Shown here piece by piece: positions 1 through 9,350 of a stretch of DNA of 64,000 nt. Below the pieces are notes generated by a model, which was not told the DNA's origin, searched no databases, and worked only from the letters and a program-made list of their open reading frames with translations. The DNA comes from Geodermatophilus telluris (GTDB taxonomy: Bacteria > Actinomycetota > Actinomycetes > Mycobacteriales > Geodermatophilaceae): NCBI RefSeq assembly GCF_900102745.1, contig NZ_FMZF01000005.1, positions 186,001-250,000 of the forward strand, read 5' to 3'. Made by a program: the position numbers and the translations under genes. Positions within the stretch are counted from its first letter, which is position 1, and every line of letters starts with the position of its first letter.

Positions 1-1392
1 CAGGCGGTGCGGCGGCGCGACCCGGATCAGCTTGTCCCCGAGGTAGCTGCGCGCGCCTCGGACCGCGGTCAGCTGGAGGTCCTTGGTGAACTCGTTGGCC
101 ACCTCGCGGTCGCGGGCGAGCACCTCCCGCTCGACGGCGGCCGGGTCGAGCCCGGGGCGGCCGCCGGTGACGCGGTTCATCCCGGCGACCAGCTCGGGCA
201 GCGTCGTGGCCGTGACGAAGTCCTCGCCGCGGTCGAGGAAGGCCTGCACGGGCGCGGCCACCCCGGCCCTGACCCGCTCGAGCAGCAGCCGGAGGTCGCG
301 GCCGGTCAGGTCGGGGTTCTGCTCGGAGCCCGAGAGCGCGAACTCCTTCTCGACGATCTTCCTGGTCGCCACGAACCAGGTGTGCTCGTGGCCGGTCTGC
401 CCGATGTGGGCGAGCGTGCCGAGGGTGTCGAAGCCGGGGAACAGCGGCACCGGCAGCCGCCGGCCGGTGGCGTCGAGCCACAGCGACGACGGCCCGGGCA
501 GGATGCGGATGCCGTGCCGCGCCCACACCGGCGAGTGGTTGGCGATGCCCTCGGTGTAGTGCCACATGCGGTCGCGGTTGATGAGGTTCGCGCCGGCCTT
601 CTCGGTGGCCTCCAGCATCAGCCCGTCGACGTGCGCGGGGACGCCGGAGAGCAGCCGCTGCGGCACCGGGCCCAGGCGCGCCGGCCAGTTGCGGCGGACC
701 AGGTCGTGGTTGCCGCCGATGCCGCCGGAGGTGACGACGACGGCCTGCGCCGACAGCTCGAAGGGGGCGACCTCGGTGCGCGAGCTGGCCTCTCCGCGGG
801 CGGCGTCGCTCGGCTCGAGCACCCCGCCGCGGACGCCGGTGACCGTGCCGCCGGTGACCACCAGCTCGGTCACCCGGTGCCGGAAGCGCAGCTCGACCAG
901 GCCGCGGTCGAGGGCGGCGCGCACCCGCCGGGCGAACGGCTCGACGAGGCCGGGGCCGGTGCCCCACACGATGTGGAAGCGGGGCACCGAGTTGCCGTGC
1001 CCGGTGGCGGTGTAGCCGCCGCGCTCGGCCCAGCCGACGACCGGGAAGAAGCCGACGCCCTGCTCGCGCAGCCAGGCGCGCTTCTCGCCGGCGGCGAAGT
1101 CCAGGTAGGCCTCGGCCCACTGGCGCGGCCAGTGGTCCTCGGGGCGGTCGAAGGCGGCGGTGCCGAACCAGTCCTGGCGGGCCAGCTCGAGGGAGTCGCG
1201 GACCCGCAGCCGCCGCTGCTCGGGCGAGTCGACGAGGAACAGGCCGCCGAAGGACCACCACGCCTGCCCGCCGAAGGACGCCTCGGGCTCCTGCTCGAGC
1301 AGCACCACCCGCCGGCCGGCGTCGGCCAGCTCGGCGGTGGCCACCAGCCCGGCCAGGCCGGACCCGACCACGACGACGTCTGTGTCTGTCAC
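1..1392 (-). CDS. FAD-binding dehydrogenase, 3' end outside window
   Basis: A flavoprotein of the FAD-binding dehydrogenase group (fumarate reductase/3-ketosteroid dehydrogenase superfamily, the COG3573-like branch). The GTG start gives an N-terminal dinucleotide-binding fold: a run of valines, GSGLAG at residues 10-15, and a Glu near residue 33 that would bind the FAD ribose. Further in there is a GGIGGNHDLVRRNWP segment and a HYTEGI segment typical of this group. The frame is open for 464 codons to the window edge; family members are about 550 residues, so the C-terminal FAD-closing part is missing here. The substrate is unknown; relatives are annotated as ketosteroid dehydrogenase-like. 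No partner genes are visible. Confidence 0.85.
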   Translation of the reverse strand, partial: MTDTDVVVVGSGLAGLVATAELADAGRRVVLLEQEPEASFGGQAWWSFGGLFLVDSPEQRRLRVRDSLELARQDWFGTAAFDRPEDHWPRQWAEAYLDFAAGEKRAWLREQGVGFFPVVGWAERGGYTATGHGNSVPRFHIVWGTGPGLVEPFARRVRAALDRGLVELRFRHRVTELVVTGGTVTGVRGGVLEPSDAARGEASSRTEVAPFELSAQAVVVTSGGIGGNHDLVRRNWPARLGPVPQRLLSGVPAHVDGLMLEATEKAGANLINRDRMWHYTEGIANHSPVWARHGIRILPGPSSLWLDATGRRLPVPLFPGFDTLGTLAHIGQTGHEHTWFVATRKIVEKEFALSGSEQNPDLTGRDLRLLLERVRAGVAAPVQAFLDRGEDFVTATTLPELVAGMNRVTGGRPGLDPAAVEREVLARDREVANEFTKDLQLTAVRGARSYLGDKLIRVAPPHRL

Positions 1393-1402
1393 GGTCGGCA
1401 CG

Positions 1403-1930
1403 CTAGCGGCCCGCGGCGCCGCCCCGGCCCGTCCCCGCCCGTCCCGGCGGCGGTGTCCTCCGCGCGGGGTGGGTCCACTGCCGGATCGGGCGGCCGAGGG
1501 CCAGCACGAGGGCGCCGACCGGCCCGGCGAGCAGCAGCAGCGCCCAGCCGACGGACCCGCCGTCCCCGAGCGCGGCGAACAGCCCCGCGACACCGAGCAG
1601 CAGCAGGGCCGGCAGCACGGCGGCGACGGCGAGCACCAGCCAGCCGCGCGCCCGGCCCCGCAGCACGAGCACCGCCCCCACCACGGCGAGCAGCGCGAGC
1701 CCCGCGGACGCGAACACGTACCAGTGCCAGCCCGGGTCGGGTTCCAGCAGCAGCCAGCCGAGGTAGAGGTCCTCGGCGGCGACCAGCAGCCCGAAGACGA
1801 AGGCGAACGGGGCGGCCGGCGGGCGCCCGGCCGGGGGCGCGGGCGGGGCGCCGCGACGGACCGCTCCCGGCGGCGCGGCGGCGGCCCGCGGGGAGCGGCG
1901 GGTGGTGGTCCGGCGGGGTGGCGGGGGCAC
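1403..1930 (-). CDS. small membrane protein, unknown function
   Basis: Not recognised as a named family. After a Pro/Arg-rich N-terminus of about 45 residues the protein has roughly four hydrophobic segments (starting FAFVFGLLVAAEDLYLGWLLL) and ends in a short basic Pro-rich tail. The frame stays open upstream, so the start is uncertain; GTG at 1930 is the first codon that fits after the upstream gene's stop at 1948. It probably forms a two-gene unit with the next membrane protein, 17 bases apart. Hydrophobic composition and the intact frame support a real gene; function cannot be given. Confidence 0.55.
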   Translation of the reverse strand: MPPPPRRTTTRRSPRAAAAPPGAVRRGAPPAPPAGRPPAAPFAFVFGLLVAAEDLYLGWLLLEPDPGWHWYVFASAGLALLAVVGAVLVLRGRARGWLVLAVAAVLPALLLLGVAGLFAALGDGGSVGWALLLLAGPVGALVLALGRPIRQWTHPARRTPPPGRAGTGRGGAAGR

Positions 1931-1947
1931 GGCGGGCGGCGCGGGGC

Positions 1948-2364
1948 TCAGTCCGCGGCGCCGCGCCGGCGGGCCGCCACCCACTCCCCGCCGGCCGGCG
2001 TCATCGCCAGGACCGCGGCGGCCAGCGGGCAGACCACGAGCAGGAACGGCCAGACGCCGACCGACTGGCCGACCCGGGCGGCCATGCCGAGCACCAGCCC
2101 GGTCACCGCGAGGGACGCGGCGGCGGCCAGCACCAGGGGCCAGCGGCCGCGGCGGGTGAGCAGCCAGACGATGCCGAGCAGCTCGAGCACCGGCGGCGCC
2201 AGCAGCAGCAGCGTCCACCAGTCGCGGCCGCCGCCGCTGTCGTTGCCGAGCAGCACGGCGGTGGCCCCGACGAGGGTGAGCGGCAGCACCCCGATGCCCG
2301 CGACGACCAGGGCGGCGAGCACGAGGACGGGCATCCCGGAGGGCAGCCGGGCGGACGTCGTCAC
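1948..2364 (-). CDS. four-helix membrane protein, unknown function
   Basis: A 138-residue protein from a GTG start with about four hydrophobic segments: VLVLAALVVAGIGVLPL, a WWTLLLLAPPVLELLGIVWLL segment, VLAAAASLAVTGLVLG and FLLVVCPLAAAVLAM. It lies 26 bases downstream of the ABC exporter pair on the same strand, so it could be co-transcribed with it, and it is followed closely by another small membrane protein. An in-frame ATG (MPVLVLAAL) about 11 codons in is an alternative start. No family is recognised and no catalytic motif is visible. Confidence 0.6.
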   Translation of the reverse strand: MTTSARLPSGMPVLVLAALVVAGIGVLPLTLVGATAVLLGNDSGGGRDWWTLLLLAPPVLELLGIVWLLTRRGRWPLVLAAAASLAVTGLVLGMAARVGQSVGVWPFLLVVCPLAAAVLAMTPAGGEWVAARRRGAAD

Positions 2365-2390
2365 GACCGGCAGCCTAGGGCGACGCAGCG

Positions 2391-4226
2391 TCAGCCGACC
2401 CGGTCGGGCGTGCCGGCCGAGGAGCGGCGCCAGGAGGCGTGCAGCCGGGCGTACGGGCCGACGACGTCGACCAGCTCGCCGTGCGTGCCGCGCTGCACCA
2501 CCCGGCCGGCGTCGACGACGAGCACCTCGTCGGCGCGCTCGGCGGTCGAGAGCCGGTGCGCGATGGTCAGCGTCGTGCGGCCCTCGGTGAGCCGCTCGAG
2601 GGCGTGGGTGAGCCGCCGCTCGGTGGCCGGGTCGACGGCGCTGGTGGCCTCGTCGAGCACGAGCAGGTCCGGTGCCGCCACGTGCGCGCGGGCGATGGCG
2701 ACCAGCTGCCGCTCGCCGGCCGACATCGACTCGCCGCGCTGGCCGACCGAGGTGGCGACGCCGTCGGCCAGGCCGCGCACCCAGTCGCCCAGGCCCAGCT
2801 CCTCGAACGCCGCGGCGACCTGCTCGTCGGTGAGGTCGGGCCGGCCGTAGCGGACGTTGTCGGCGACGGTGGCGTCGAAGAGGAAACCGTCCTGCGGCAC
2901 CATCCCGACCCGGTGGCGCAGCGAGGCGAACGCGACCTCGGTCAGCGGCACCCAGCCGGCCCGGTCCGACCCGAGCAGCACCCGCCCCCCGGTGGGGTCC
3001 ATGAGCCGGGTGACCAGCTTGGCGAAGGTGGTCTTGCCCGAGCCGGTCTCCCCGACGACGGCGTAGCTGCGCTCCGGGGCGAGGGCCAGGTCGACGTCGT
3101 CGAGGGCGGCGCGGGCGCCGGGCGCGTAGCGGAACGTGACGTGCTCGAGCCGCACGCCGAGGGGGCCTGGCGGCAGCTCCCGGGCGGCGCCGGTGGCGGC
3201 GGGGTCGCGGACGTCGGGCTCGGTGTCGAGGACGTCGAGGACGCGGCGGAAGCCGGCGACGGCGTTCTGCCCCTCGTTGAGCACCTCGGTGGCGGTCTGC
3301 ACCGGCGCGACGAAGAGCGTGACGAGGAACAGGAAGGCGACGAGGGTGCCCGCGCTCACCTCGCCGGCGAGCCCCAGCAGCACGCCGACGACGACGACCG
3401 CGGCGTTGGCGAGCGCGGCGACGAGCTCGCCGCTGACGAACACCGCGGCGGTGACCTTCTGCGCGTCGACCTGGGCGCGGTAGTGCCGGCCGATGGCGCG
3501 GTCGAGGCGGGCCGCCGTCCGCTCGCGGATGCCGTAGGCGCGCACCGTGGAGGCCCCGACGACGGACTCCGACACCGCGGCGAGGACGTCCCCGACCCGC
3601 TCGCGCACGATGCCGTAGGCCACCTGCAGCCGGCGGGCGAACCACCGGACGGCGACGGCCAGCGGCACGAAGCAGGCGATCACCAGCAGGGTGAGCTGCC
3701 AGGAGTAGACCGACATGACCACGGTGGCCACGACCAGCTGACCGAGGCTCACCACGCCGATGACGCCGCCCCACTGCATGAAGGTGGACAGCTGGTCGAC
3801 GTCGCTGGTCACGCGGGAGACCAGCGAGCCGCGGCGCTCGCCCTGCTGGTGCAGCACCGACAGGTCGTGCACGTGCCGGAAGGCGCGCGAGCGCAGGCCG
3901 GCGAGCGCGGTCTCGGTGGTGCGGAACAGCCGCACGTTCATCCGGTACACGGCCACGCCGGTGACCAGCACGACGACCGCGCAGACCAGCACCAGCGTGC
4001 GGACCAGGCCGAGGTCGGGGCCGCCGGGGGCGAGCAGGCCGCGGTCGATGACCTGCTGGACGGCGATCGGCACGACCACCCGCCCGGCGGTGGCCACCAG
4101 CGCGAGGGCGAAGGTGGCGGGCAGGCCGCGGCGGAACTCGGGCATGGTGCGCAGCCCGCGGCGCAGCGTGGCCAGCGCGCCCTGCCGCGGCGCGGCGGCG
4201 GTGACGGCGGTGGCGGCGGCGCTCAC
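2391..4226 (-). CDS. ABC exporter half-transporter, consensus-site Walker subunit
   Basis: A type IV (MDR/lipid-type) exporter half: a six-helix transmembrane domain (about residues 30-330) followed by a nucleotide-binding domain. Walker A is GETGSGKTT near residue 393, Walker B is LLVLDEATS with the catalytic Glu, and the H-loop is IAHRLST. The signature, however, is MSAGE instead of LSGGQ. Its GTG start overlaps the stop of the upstream partner in a GTGA junction, implying translational coupling. The partner has the complementary defects, so the two should form a heterodimer with one consensus and one degenerate ATP site. The substrate is unknown. Confidence 0.9.
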   Translation of the reverse strand: MSAAATAVTAAAPRQGALATLRRGLRTMPEFRRGLPATFALALVATAGRVVVPIAVQQVIDRGLLAPGGPDLGLVRTLVLVCAVVVLVTGVAVYRMNVRLFRTTETALAGLRSRAFRHVHDLSVLHQQGERRGSLVSRVTSDVDQLSTFMQWGGVIGVVSLGQLVVATVVMSVYSWQLTLLVIACFVPLAVAVRWFARRLQVAYGIVRERVGDVLAAVSESVVGASTVRAYGIRERTAARLDRAIGRHYRAQVDAQKVTAAVFVSGELVAALANAAVVVVGVLLGLAGEVSAGTLVAFLFLVTLFVAPVQTATEVLNEGQNAVAGFRRVLDVLDTEPDVRDPAATGAARELPPGPLGVRLEHVTFRYAPGARAALDDVDLALAPERSYAVVGETGSGKTTFAKLVTRLMDPTGGRVLLGSDRAGWVPLTEVAFASLRHRVGMVPQDGFLFDATVADNVRYGRPDLTDEQVAAAFEELGLGDWVRGLADGVATSVGQRGESMSAGERQLVAIARAHVAAPDLLVLDEATSAVDPATERRLTHALERLTEGRTTLTIAHRLSTAERADEVLVVDAGRVVQRGTHGELVDVVGPYARLHASWRRSSAGTPDRVG

Positions 4227-5998
4227 GCCGCGACCTCCGCCTGGGCGTAGGCGCGGACCAGCGCGGCGTAGCCGGGGACGGTGGCCAGCAGCTCGTCGTG
4301 GGTGCCGCGGGCGGTGACCCGGCCCTCCTCCAGCCAGACCACCTCGTCGGCCAGCGCGATGGTGGCCTGCCGGTAGGCGACGACGACCACCGTCGAGGGC
4401 CGGTCGGCCGAGCGGAGGGCGTCGAGGATCCGGGCCTCCACCGCGGGGTCGACGGCGCTGGTGGCGTCGTCGAGGACCAGCAGCCGGGGCCGGCGGACGA
4501 CCGCGCGCGCCAGCGCCAGCCGCTGCCGCTGCCCGCCGGAGAGGGTGGCGCCGCGCTCGCCGACACGGGTGTCGAGGCCCTCGGGCAGCCGGTCGACGAA
4601 CTCGTCGGCGGCGGCCACCCGCAGCGCCTCGCGGACCTCCTCGTCGGGGAGGTCGGCGCCCAGGGTGACGTTGCCGCGCACGGTGTCGTCGAAGAGGAAG
4701 GTGCCCTGCGGCACGAAGGCGGCCTGCGCGCTGACCTCGCCCTCGCGCAGCCGGCGCACGTCGACGCCGTCGAGCAGCACCGCGCCGCTCGCCGGGTCGA
4801 CCAGGCGCACCAGCAGCCCGGCGAGGGTGGACTTGCCCGAGCCGGTGGGCCCGACGACGGCGACCGTGGACCCGGCCGCGACGTCGAAGGTGACCCCGGA
4901 GAGCACCGGCCGGTCGGTGCCGTCGAAGACGTGGTCGACCGCGCGCAGGCCCAGTCCCGCGCCCCCCGTGCCGCCGGCCGCGGTCTCCGGGCCGTGCGGC
5001 GTCTCGCCGGTGGCGTCGAGCACCGGCGTGACCCGGTCGAAGCCGGCCAGCGCCCGCGGCAGGTCGGCGAGCACCCAGCCGATGGCGCGGATGGGCAGCG
5101 CCAGCAGGGTGAACAGGTAGGCGACGCTGACCAGGTCGCCGGCGTCGGTGGCGCCCGAGGCGACCCGCCCGGCACCGACCAGCAGCACGGCGAGCGTGCC
5201 GAGGTTGGGCAGCGCCTCCATCATCGGGTCGAACAGGCCGCGCACCCGGCCGACGGCGACCAGCCCGTCGCGCAGCTCCTCCGCGCGCTCGGTGAACCGG
5301 GCGCTCTCGACGTCCTCGCGGCCGAGGGTCTTGACCACCAGGCCGGCGTCGAAGCTCTCGTGCGCGATCTCGCTGACCTCGGCGCGCAGCTGCTGGGCAC
5401 GCTGCATGCGCGGGCTCATCACCTGCGAGTAGACGGCGTTGAGGACGAAGACCAGCGGGAAGACGACCAGGCCGACGACCGCCAGCAGCGGGTCGGTGAG
5501 GACCAGCGCGACGACGGTGATCGCGATCATCACCAGGGTGCCGCAGGCGAAGGGCAGCGGGGAGACGAAGTACCAGGCGGACTCGACGTCGGAGTTGGCG
5601 TTGCTCAGCAGCTGGCCGGTCGGGTGGCGCTGGTGCCAGGCCAGCGGCAGCCGCAGGTACTGCCCGGTGACCCGCCGGCGGTAGTCGGCCTGCAGCCGGT
5701 AGGCCATGATCCCGGCGAACAGCCGGCGGCCGAGGATGCCGAGGATCTTGAGGACGGCGACGCCGAGCAGGACCGTGACGGCGAGGGTGAGCGCGCCGGC
5801 GGTGGTCTCGCCGTCGGCGAAGGCCGGGAGGACGACGCGGTCGGTGATGCCGCCGATGACGAAGGCCGACAGCACGGTCATGCCCGCGTAGAGACTGCTG
5901 GCCAGCACCGCCAGGGTGAACATCCCCCGCTGCTCGCGGACGGCCAGGCCGACGTGGCGCAGTCCGCGCCGGACGACGGCGTCTCGGGCGCGGGGCAC
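4223..5998 (-). CDS. ABC exporter half-transporter, degenerate-site Walker subunit
   Basis: First gene of the exporter pair, 591 residues: a six-helix membrane domain then a nucleotide-binding domain. Walker A is GPTGSGKST near residue 383 and the signature is canonical LSGGQ. Walker B reads LLVLDDATS, with Asp in place of the catalytic Glu, and the H-loop His is replaced by Tyr (VVAYRQ). Such changes mark the inactive-site subunit of heterodimeric exporters of the TM287/288 or BmrCD kind. It pairs with the downstream gene, which it overlaps by 4 bases. The 118-base gap upstream, divergent from the 6117 gene, should hold the promoter. Cargo (drug, lipid or peptide) is not deducible. Confidence 0.9.
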   Translation of the reverse strand: MPRARDAVVRRGLRHVGLAVREQRGMFTLAVLASSLYAGMTVLSAFVIGGITDRVVLPAFADGETTAGALTLAVTVLLGVAVLKILGILGRRLFAGIMAYRLQADYRRRVTGQYLRLPLAWHQRHPTGQLLSNANSDVESAWYFVSPLPFACGTLVMIAITVVALVLTDPLLAVVGLVVFPLVFVLNAVYSQVMSPRMQRAQQLRAEVSEIAHESFDAGLVVKTLGREDVESARFTERAEELRDGLVAVGRVRGLFDPMMEALPNLGTLAVLLVGAGRVASGATDAGDLVSVAYLFTLLALPIRAIGWVLADLPRALAGFDRVTPVLDATGETPHGPETAAGGTGGAGLGLRAVDHVFDGTDRPVLSGVTFDVAAGSTVAVVGPTGSGKSTLAGLLVRLVDPASGAVLLDGVDVRRLREGEVSAQAAFVPQGTFLFDDTVRGNVTLGADLPDEEVREALRVAAADEFVDRLPEGLDTRVGERGATLSGGQRQRLALARAVVRRPRLLVLDDATSAVDPAVEARILDALRSADRPSTVVVVAYRQATIALADEVVWLEEGRVTARGTHDELLATVPGYAALVRAYAQAEVAA

Positions 5999-6116
5999 GG
6001 GTCTCCTCGGGGTGGTGCGGCGACGGCGGCGCTCCGCACGTCGTCAGCCAGGCTAACCACCTCGGCGCGAGGGGGCGCGCGGTTTCGACGGCGGGCACGG
6101 TCGGTAACCCGCCGCG

Positions 6117-6758
6117 GTGACGACCTCTTCCCGCTCCCTCGCCGCGCGCGAGCGGGCGGCCCTCGCCGACCTCCTCGACGCGCTCGGCCCGGACGCGCCC
6201 ACCTGCTGCGAGGGGTGGACGACGGCACACCTGGCCGCGCACCTGGTCACCCGCGACCGGCGGCCGGACGCCGGGCCCGGCTACGCGCTGGAGAAGATGC
6301 CGGTCGGGGGCGCGCTGCACGCCCACGCCACCCGGCTGGAGGACCGGCTGCGCGCCTCGACGCCCTACCCCGAGCTGGTGGCCCGGGTGCGGTCCGGTCC
6401 GCCGCGGTGGCTGCCCACGGGCTGGCCGGGCCTGGGCGACGTCGTCAACGGCGTCGAGTTCGCCGTCCACCACGAGGACGCCCGCCGCGCGCAGCCCGGC
6501 TGGGAGCCCCGCGCGCTGCCGCTGGCCGACGCCGACACGCTCTGGGGCGCCGCACAGCTGTTCGCCCGCACCGCGGCCCCGCGCCACCCCGGCGGGCTGG
6601 TGCTGCAGCGCAGCGACGTCCCCGGTCCGGGCAGGCGGATCCGCGCGGGGTCCTCGCCGACCACGGTGGAGGGCGAGCCGCTGGAGGTGCTGCTGTGGAC
6701 CAGCGGCCGGACCGACGTCGCCCGGGTGGCCGTGCGGGGCGGCGCCCCGGCGGAGTGA
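6117..6758 (+). CDS. TIGR03085-type DinB/maleylpyruvate isomerase-like protein
   Basis: A 213-residue actinobacterial protein of the TIGR03085 type, related to the mycothiol-dependent maleylpyruvate isomerase/DinB fold. The N-terminal helical half contains CCEGWTTAHLAAHLVTRDRRPD, where the His residues match the metal-binding positions of the fold, and a second conserved block, FAVHHEDARRA, lies near residue 120. A GTG start is used. It is divergent from the ABC exporter pair and convergent with hisF. The true function is unknown; mycothiol-linked chemistry is an inference from the fold. Confidence 0.8.
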   Translation: MTTSSRSLAARERAALADLLDALGPDAPTCCEGWTTAHLAAHLVTRDRRPDAGPGYALEKMPVGGALHAHATRLEDRLRASTPYPELVARVRSGPPRWLPTGWPGLGDVVNGVEFAVHHEDARRAQPGWEPRALPLADADTLWGAAQLFARTAAPRHPGGLVLQRSDVPGPGRRIRAGSSPTTVEGEPLEVLLWTSGRTDVARVAVRGGAPAE

Positions 6759-6767
6759 GCTGCGGGC

Positions 6768-7562
6768 TCAGGCCAACGGGGTGTCCCGCTCGTGCCGGAC
6801 GGGGACGCCGGCGCCGGCGAGCGCGGCCTTGACGTCGCCGATCCGCAGCGTGCCGAAGTGGAAGACGCTGGCGGCGAGCACCGCGTCGGCGCCGGCCTCG
6901 ACCGCCGGCGGGAAGTGCTCGACCGCGCCCGCTCCCCCGCTGGCCACCACCGGCACGCGCACCTCGCGGCGCACCGCGCGGATGAGCTCGGTGTCGAACC
7001 CGGCGCGGGTGCCGTCGGCGTCCATGGAGTTGAGCAGCACCTCGCCCACGCCGAGCTCGGCGGCCCGCACCACCCACTCGACGGCGTCGCGGCCGGTGCC
7101 GCGGCGGCCGCCGTGGGTGGTGATCTCGAAGCCGGAGTCGGTGACCGCGCCGTCGCGCACCCGGCGGGCGTCGAGGGAGAGCACGAGCACCTGGCTGCCG
7201 AAGCGGTCGGCGATCTCGCTGATCAGCTCCGGCCGGGCGACGGCGGCGGTGTTCACCGCGACCTTGTCCGCGCCGGCCCGCAGCAGCCGGTCGACGTCGT
7301 CGGGGCTGCGCACGCCGCCGCCGACGGTGAGCGGGATGAAGACGCTCTCGGCGGTGCGGCGGACGACGTCGTAGGTGGTCTCGCGGTCGCCGGAGCTGGC
7401 GGTGATGTCGAGGAAGGTGAGCTCGTCGGCGCCCTCGGCGTCGTAGACGCGGGCCATCTCCACCGGGTCGCCGGCGTCGCGCAGGTCGACGAAGTTGACG
7501 CCCTTGACCACCCGGCCGGCGTCGACGTCCAGGCACGGGATCACCCGCACGGCGAGGGTCAC
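6768..7562 (-). CDS. hisF: imidazole glycerol phosphate synthase cyclase subunit HisF
   Basis: Cyclase subunit of IGP synthase: with ammonia from HisH it converts PRFAR to imidazole glycerol phosphate and AICAR, the fifth step of histidine synthesis. The protein is a full-length beta-alpha barrel of 264 residues. Visible motifs are [17 protein letters not shown] at the N-terminus with the first catalytic Asp, LTVGGGVRS, the second acidic position at [15 protein letters not shown] and the phosphate-binding VVASGGAGA. The GTG start overlaps the stop of the ridA-like gene in a GTGA junction, so hisA, ridA and hisF are probably one transcript. Its partner hisH lies over 10 kb away. Confidence 0.97.
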   Translation of the reverse strand: MTLAVRVIPCLDVDAGRVVKGVNFVDLRDAGDPVEMARVYDAEGADELTFLDITASSGDRETTYDVVRRTAESVFIPLTVGGGVRSPDDVDRLLRAGADKVAVNTAAVARPELISEIADRFGSQVLVLSLDARRVRDGAVTDSGFEITTHGGRRGTGRDAVEWVVRAAELGVGEVLLNSMDADGTRAGFDTELIRAVRREVRVPVVASGGAGAVEHFPPAVEAGADAVLAASVFHFGTLRIGDVKAALAGAGVPVRHERDTPLA

Positions 7563-7945
7563 GGCAGCCGCACCGCGTCGGCCTCGACCTCGACGAGCAT
7601 GTCGGGGTGCAGCAGGGCGGCGACGCCGATCATCGCGGTGGCCGGGCGGACGGCGCCGAACACCTCGCCGTGGACGCGCCCGACCTCCTCCCAGCGGGAG
7701 GTGTCGGTGACGTACATGCGGGTGCGGACGACGTCGGCAGGGGCGAACCCGGCCGAGGCGAGCGCGTCGACCAGCACGCCGAAGGCCACCCGCGCCTGCG
7801 CGGCCACGTCGCCGGGGTGCACGACCTCGCCGTCGACGGTGGCGGTGCAGCCGCTCACCCACGCGGAGTCCGCGGCGACGACGACCCGGCTGTAGCCGAC
7901 GACGTCCTCCCAGGGTCCGCCGGAGCCGATCCGCCGCACGGTCAC
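7559..7945 (-). CDS. RidA-family (YjgF/YER057c) protein
   Basis: A 128-residue trimer-forming Rid-superfamily protein. Classical RidA hydrolyses reactive enamine/imine intermediates. The C-terminal block reads [23 protein letters not shown]; where E. coli RidA has its carboxylate-binding Arg (VARLP) this protein has Ala (VAALL), so it belongs to a non-archetypal Rid subgroup and deaminase activity is doubtful. It sits between hisA and hisF with GTGA overlaps on both sides, indicating tight co-translation with the histidine pathway. A role tied to an unstable pathway intermediate is an inference. Confidence 0.88.
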   Translation of the reverse strand: MTVRRIGSGGPWEDVVGYSRVVVAADSAWVSGCTATVDGEVVHPGDVAAQARVAFGVLVDALASAGFAPADVVRTRMYVTDTSRWEEVGRVHGEVFGAVRPATAMIGVAALLHPDMLVEVEADAVRLP

Positions 7946-8676
7946 GCCGACGCCTCGCGGGTGACGGCGAGCGCCTCGGGCAGCGTGAAGGCGCCCGCGT
8001 AGAGGGCCTTGCCGACGATGGCGCCCTCGACGCCGACGGCGGCCAGCCCGGCCAGCGCCCGGATGTCGTCGAGGGAGCTGACCCCGCCGGAGGCGATCAC
8101 CGGCTTCGGGGTGGCGGCGCAGACCTCGCGCAGCAGGTCGAGGTTGGGGCCGCGCAGCGTGCCGTCCTTGGTGATGTCGGTGACCACGTAGCGGGCGCAG
8201 CCCTCGGCGTCGAGGCGGGCGAGGGTCTCGTAGAGCTCGCCGCCCTCGCGGGTCCAGCCGCGGGCGGCCAGCCGGGTGCCGCGGACGTCGAGGCCGACGG
8301 CGATGCGGTCGCCGTGCTCGGCGATGGCGCGGGCACACCACTCGGGCGACTCCAGCGCGGCAGTGCCCAGGTTGACGCGGCGGCAGCCGGTGGCCAGCGC
8401 CGCGGCGAGGCTCTCGTCGTCGCGGATGCCCCCGGACAGCTCCACGTCGACGTCGAGCTCGCCGACCACGCGGGCGAGCAGCTCGCGGTTGCTGCCGCGG
8501 CCGAAGGCGGCGTCGAGGTCGACGAGGTGCACCCAGCCGGCGCCGTCGCGCTGCCACTGCAGGGCGGCGTCGAGGGGGTCGCCGTAGGAGGTCTCGCTGC
8601 CGGCCTCCCCCTGCACGAGGCGGACGGCCTGGCCGTCGGCGACGTCGACGGCGGGGAGCAGCTGCAGGGTCGGCAC
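7942..8676 (-). CDS. hisA: phosphoribosyl isomerase HisA/PriA
   Basis: Beta-alpha barrel isomerase of 244 residues that converts ProFAR to PRFAR. In Actinobacteria the same enzyme (PriA) often also does the TrpF reaction of tryptophan synthesis. Seen motifs: [19 protein letters not shown] at the N-terminus with the first catalytic Asp, the loop [24 protein letters not shown], the second catalytic Asp at [15 protein letters not shown] and the phosphate-binding VIASGGVSS. It is the first gene of hisA-ridA-hisF, with a GTG start. Dual PriA activity is inferred from taxonomy; no separate trpF is visible in this window. Confidence 0.95.
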   Translation of the reverse strand: MPTLQLLPAVDVADGQAVRLVQGEAGSETSYGDPLDAALQWQRDGAGWVHLVDLDAAFGRGSNRELLARVVGELDVDVELSGGIRDDESLAAALATGCRRVNLGTAALESPEWCARAIAEHGDRIAVGLDVRGTRLAARGWTREGGELYETLARLDAEGCARYVVTDITKDGTLRGPNLDLLREVCAATPKPVIASGGVSSLDDIRALAGLAAVGVEGAIVGKALYAGAFTLPEALAVTREASA

Positions 8677-8735
8677 GGCGTCCAGCCTAGGGACCGGGTC
8701 CGGGCGCCCCGACCGCCCCGGGCAGGCTGCCGGGC

Positions 8736-9350
8736 GTGGAGTTCGCCGACGTCGTCCGCAGGCGCCGCATGGTGCGCGACTACGACCCCGACCGGCCGGT
8801 GCCCCCGGAGGTGCGCGACCGGCTGCTCGAGCACGCCACCCGGGCGCCGTCGGCCGGGTTCACCCAGGGCTGGGCGTTCCTGGTGCTCGAGTCGGCGGCC
8901 GACCGGGAGCTGTTCTGGTCGGTGACGGCGTCCGAGGGGGCGCCCGACGCCTGGCTGACCCGGATGCGGCGGGCACCGCTGCTGGTGGTGCCGTTGTCGT
9001 CGAAGGACGCCTACCTCGACCGCTACGCCGAGCCCGACAAGGGCTGGACCGACCGGGAGGAGGCGCGCTGGCCGGTGCCCTACTGGGACGTCGACGCCGG
9101 GATGGCGGCGCTGCTGATCCTGCTCACCGCCGTCGACGAGGGGCTGGGCGCCTGCCTGTTCGGCGTCCCGGCGGAGCGGGTGGACGGCTTCCGCGCGGCG
9201 TTCGGCGTCCCGCCGTCCCACCGGCCGGTGGGCGTCGTGTCGGTCGGCTACCCGGGCGCGGACGACCGCCGCTCACCGTCGCTGCGCAGGGGCCGGCGGA
9301 GCCTCGACGAGGTCGTCCACCGGGGGCGCTGGTTGACTCCCGGCCCGTGA
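8736..9350 (+). CDS. nitroreductase family protein
   Basis: A 204-residue FMN-dependent nitroreductase-fold protein. Typical features are the N-terminal [18 protein letters not shown], the FMN-contact segment [13 protein letters not shown] and the C-terminal half with [17 protein letters not shown] followed by [10 protein letters not shown]. Starts at GTG 8736, divergent from hisA with a 59-base gap. Its stop overlaps the GTG of the next gene (GTGA), so it is co-translated with an SDR oxidoreductase. The substrate is unknown; related proteins reduce nitro groups, flavins or quinones. Confidence 0.88.
   Translation: MEFADVVRRRRMVRDYDPDRPVPPEVRDRLLEHATRAPSAGFTQGWAFLVLESAADRELFWSVTASEGAPDAWLTRMRRAPLLVVPLSSKDAYLDRYAEPDKGWTDREEARWPVPYWDVDAGMAALLILLTAVDEGLGACLFGVPAERVDGFRAAFGVPPSHRPVGVVSVGYPGADDRRSPSLRRGRRSLDEVVHRGRWLTPGP

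Noticed and set aside
7..2850. Very long plus-strand open frame over the first 2.8 kb
   Set aside because: The translation is low-complexity Arg/Pro/Gly-rich without domains, while the minus strand encodes clear FAD dehydrogenase, membrane and ABC proteins. It is a shadow frame caused by high GC.
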